From the NCBI GenBank assembly GCA_927911515.1, contig CAKMQH010000215.1, forward strand, positions 1 through 7,910: a DNA stretch of 7,910 nt, in the 5' to 3' direction. Made by a program: the position numbers and the translations under genes. Each line of letters starts with the position of its first letter. The first letter of the stretch is position 1. This document shows, one piece after another, positions 6,259 to 7,910 of the stretch. This stretch comes from an uncultured Neisseria sp. (GTDB lineage: Bacteria > Pseudomonadota > Gammaproteobacteria > Burkholderiales > Neisseriaceae). The notes under the pieces were generated by a model that saw nothing but the letters and a program-made list of their open reading frames with translations, made no database searches and was not told the DNA's origin.

Positions 6259-6284
6259 TTCAGACGACCCGAAGTTGCCGGGTC
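6259..6284 (-). repeat. DUS (11 of 12) plus short hairpin after the DUF218 gene
   Basis: The minus strand reads GGGTCGTCTGAA at 6270-6259, one base off the perfect DUS and one base after the DUF218 stop codon. The overlapping GACCCG (6266-6271) pairs with CGGGTC (6279-6284) around a 7-base loop. No T-run follows, so it is at most a weak or attenuated terminator before purB. Confidence 0.65.
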
Positions 6285-6292
6285 AAATCATG

Positions 6293-6298
6293 TATAAT
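6293..6298 (+). promoter_or_regulatory. Candidate -10 box of the purB promoter
   Basis: A perfect TATAAT lies 59 bases before the purB ATG. I found no good -35 hexamer at 16-18 bp upstream, so this is a one-box prediction. It would give purB a transcript separate from the DUF218 gene. Confidence 0.4.
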
Positions 6299-6357
6299 TG
6301 CAAACAATTTGACTGTTTGATTTAACCGTTTGACCGACCTACCGACAGGACTCCGAC

Positions 6358-7729
6358 ATGATCAACCCTATCGCTGCACTTTCCCCCCTAGACGGCCGCT
6401 ACGCCAAATCCGTTGAAGCATTGCGTCCGATTTTCTCCGAATACGGCCTGATGAGGGCGCGCGTCAAAGTCGAATTGAGCTGGCTCAAAGCCCTCGCCGC
6501 CGAACCGAAAATCACCGAAATTCCCGCCTTCAGCGATTTCACACTTGCCGAAATCGACAAAGTCATCGAAAACTTTTCATTGGAAGACGCAGCCGCCGTC
6601 AAAGCCATCGAAGCGACTACCAATCATGATGTCAAAGCCATCGAATACTGGCTTAAAGAACGCTTCGCCGGCGTACCCGAAGTCGCCGCTGCCAGCGAGT
6701 TCATCCACTTCGCCTGCACCAGCGAGGACATCAACAACCTGTCCCACGCCCTGATGCTGCAAGAAGCGCGCGAAACCGTCATCCTGCCGAAACTTGCCGA
6801 AATCATCGAAAAACTTACCGGCATGGCGCACGACCTTGCCGCCGTCCCCATGATGAGCCGCACCCACGGTCAGCCCGCCACACCGACCACTTTGGGCAAA
6901 GAAACCGCCAACATCGTGTACCGCCTGCAACGCCAGTTTAAAAACCTTCAGGCGCAAGAATTTCTCGGCAAAATCAACGGCGCGGTCGGCAACTACAACG
7001 CCCACATGGTCGCCTATCCCGACGTCGATTGGGAAACCCACTGCCGCAACTTCGTCGAAATCGGCCTCGGTCTGGCCTTCAACCCCTACACCATCCAAAT
7101 CGAACCGCACGACTACATGGCTGAATTCTTCCAAACCCTCAGCCGCATCAACACCATCCTGATCGACTTCAACCGCGACGTTTGGGGTTATATTTCATTG
7201 GGTTACTTCAAACAAAAAAGTCAAAGCGGGCGAAAGTCGGCTCTTCCACCATGCCGCACAAAGTCAACCCCATCGACTTTGAAAATTCCGAAGGCAACCT
7301 CGGCATGGCAAACGCCGTATTGGGCTTCTTGTCCGAAAAACTGCCGTCTCCCGCTGGCAGCGTGACCTGACCGACAGCACCGTCCTACGCAACATGGGCG
7401 TAGGCGTAGGCTATGCCGTGTTGGGTTTCGCCGCCCACCTGCGCGGTCTGAACAAGCTCGAACCCAACCCCGCCGCGCTGGCCGCCGACTTGGATGCCAC
7501 TTGGGAGCTGCTCGCCGAACCGATTCAAACCGTTATGCGCCGCCACGGTGTCGCCAATCCTTACGAAAAACTGAAAGACCTGACGCGCGGCAAAGGCGGC
7601 ATCACGCCCGAAGTGCTGAAAGTCTTCATCGAATCGCTGGAAATCCCCGCCGAAGCCAAATCCCAACTGCTCGCCCTGACCCCCGCGCTGTACATCGGCA
7701 AAGCGGAAGAATTGGCAAAACGGATTTGA
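6358..7729 (+). CDS. purB: Adenylosuccinate lyase PurB, frame broken by three indels
   Basis: PurB cleaves SAICAR to AICAR and adenylosuccinate to AMP, each releasing fumarate, in cytosolic purine synthesis. The start MINPIAALSPLDGRYAKSV and the motifs TSEDINN, MSRTHGQPATPT (with His170, the expected catalytic histidine) and KINGAVGNYNAH are in the first frame. That frame is lost after YFKQK. The family signature GSSTMPHKVNPIDFENSEGN (carrying the catalytic serine loop, about residue 295) is in a second frame. The C-terminal part (MGVGVGYAVLGFA to EELAKRI) is in a third. The breaks match one extra A in the A-run at 7214-7219, one extra A at 7233-7235, and one missing C at 7344-7345 (CTGCCGTC for CTGCCCGTC). 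Undoing them gives exactly 456 residues, equal to the E. coli enzyme as I recall it. AGGA seven bases before the ATG is the ribosome-binding site. The gene is very probably intact in the organism. Confidence 0.92.
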
Positions 7730-7762
7730 TGCAGACTTAATGATTTGAGATTGAATCGGAAC

Positions 7763-7809
7763 AAAAGGTCGTCTGAAAACCAGAGGTTTGGTTTTCAGAC
7801 GACCTTTTT
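7763..7809 (+). terminator. Terminator made of two inverted DUS (after purB)
   Basis: DUS copies at 7766-7777 (plus) and 7794-7805 (minus) form the core of a 19-bp perfect stem (7763-7781 with 7790-7808) around an 8-base loop, ending in five Ts on the plus strand. It starts 33 bases after the purB stop codon. The minus strand also ends in Ts after the stem, so it may serve a convergent gene from the right. Confidence 0.92.
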
Positions 7810-7833
7810 GCAGGGAGAGTGTACGGATAGAGC

Positions 7834-7910
7834 CTATGCGCCGTCGGGTTTCAGACGACCTATGTTCACGCGCTGAGTAGGCTTGGGCGAGGAAGCCACC
7901 TTTTTCGACG
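7834..7910 (-). CDS. Possible 3' end of a gene entering from the right edge
   Basis: One minus-strand frame is open from the window edge to a TAG at 7836-7834 and would end in SKKVASSPKPTQRVNIGRLKPDGA cut into pieces SKKVASSPKP and TQRVNIGRLKPDGA. The GRLK codons coincide with a perfect DUS, as often happens at Neisseria gene ends. The gene would converge on purB and share its bidirectional terminator. Only 24 codons are visible, other frames are also partly open, and there is no family match, so this is a weak call. Confidence 0.2.
   Translation of the reverse strand, partial: SKKVASSPKPTQRVNIGRLKPDGA
7850..7861 (-). repeat. DNA uptake sequence (DUS), perfect 12-mer
   Basis: The minus strand reads AGGTCGTCTGAA. 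It is a single copy, 45 bases right of the purB terminator pair, and has no inverted partner within the window. Confidence 0.88.

Noticed and set aside
7200..7350. Programmed frameshifting in purB
   Set aside because: Three separate shifts in both directions at plain short homopolymers, in a family not known for recoding, are far better explained by sequence error.

Overview
The window is a piece of a Neisseria chromosome, most likely from a commensal of the N. mucosa/sicca type. The evidence is the repeated 12-mer AGGTCGTCTGAA, the 'mucosa-type' dialect of the Neisseriaceae DNA uptake sequence (DUS), rather than the ATGCCGTCTGAA form of N. meningitidis and N. gonorrhoeae. A complete Correia element, a genus-typical miniature transposon, lies at the left edge, and the housekeeping proteins fit well to known families. 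The species is an inference; no database was searched.

Layout from left to right. A full-length Correia element (17-173) abuts the transcription terminator (174-209) of a minus-strand tamA-like gene (225-2063), an Omp85-family outer-membrane assembly protein. A divergent intergenic region of about 300 bp separates it from sstT (2363-3586, plus), a sodium/serine-threonine symporter. sstT ends at a terminator built from two inverted DUS copies (3612-3646). Next comes an AT-rich block without DUS (about 3650-5580). It carries three closely spaced minus-strand genes: a lipoprotein with a long charged coiled coil and a C-terminal SH3b domain (4525-5259), a membrane-anchored protein whose frame is broken twice at poly-A tracts (3961-4491), and a small lipoprotein (3694-3939). 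A 404-bp gene-poor stretch follows, containing a likely promoter for that operon and a 26-bp imperfect palindrome. On the plus strand come a DUF218 (SanA/ElyC/YdcF-like) membrane protein (5664-6257) and purB, adenylosuccinate lyase (6358-7729), then another DUS-pair terminator (7763-7809). The last 100 bases may hold the 3' end of a minus-strand gene.

purB is broken by three one-base indels within about 130 bp, all in short homopolymers. Undoing them restores exactly 456 codons and all family signatures. Three hits in a conserved purine-biosynthesis gene, all of homopolymer type, point to sequencing or assembly error. The same explanation must be considered first for the two poly-A frameshifts in the accessory operon.

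The conserved genes are individually ordinary: outer-membrane assembly, amino-acid uptake, an envelope DUF218 protein and purine synthesis. The least explained part is the three-gene, AT-rich, DUS-free envelope operon, in which every product appears to carry a lipoprotein signal or membrane anchor. I could not assign it to a described system.
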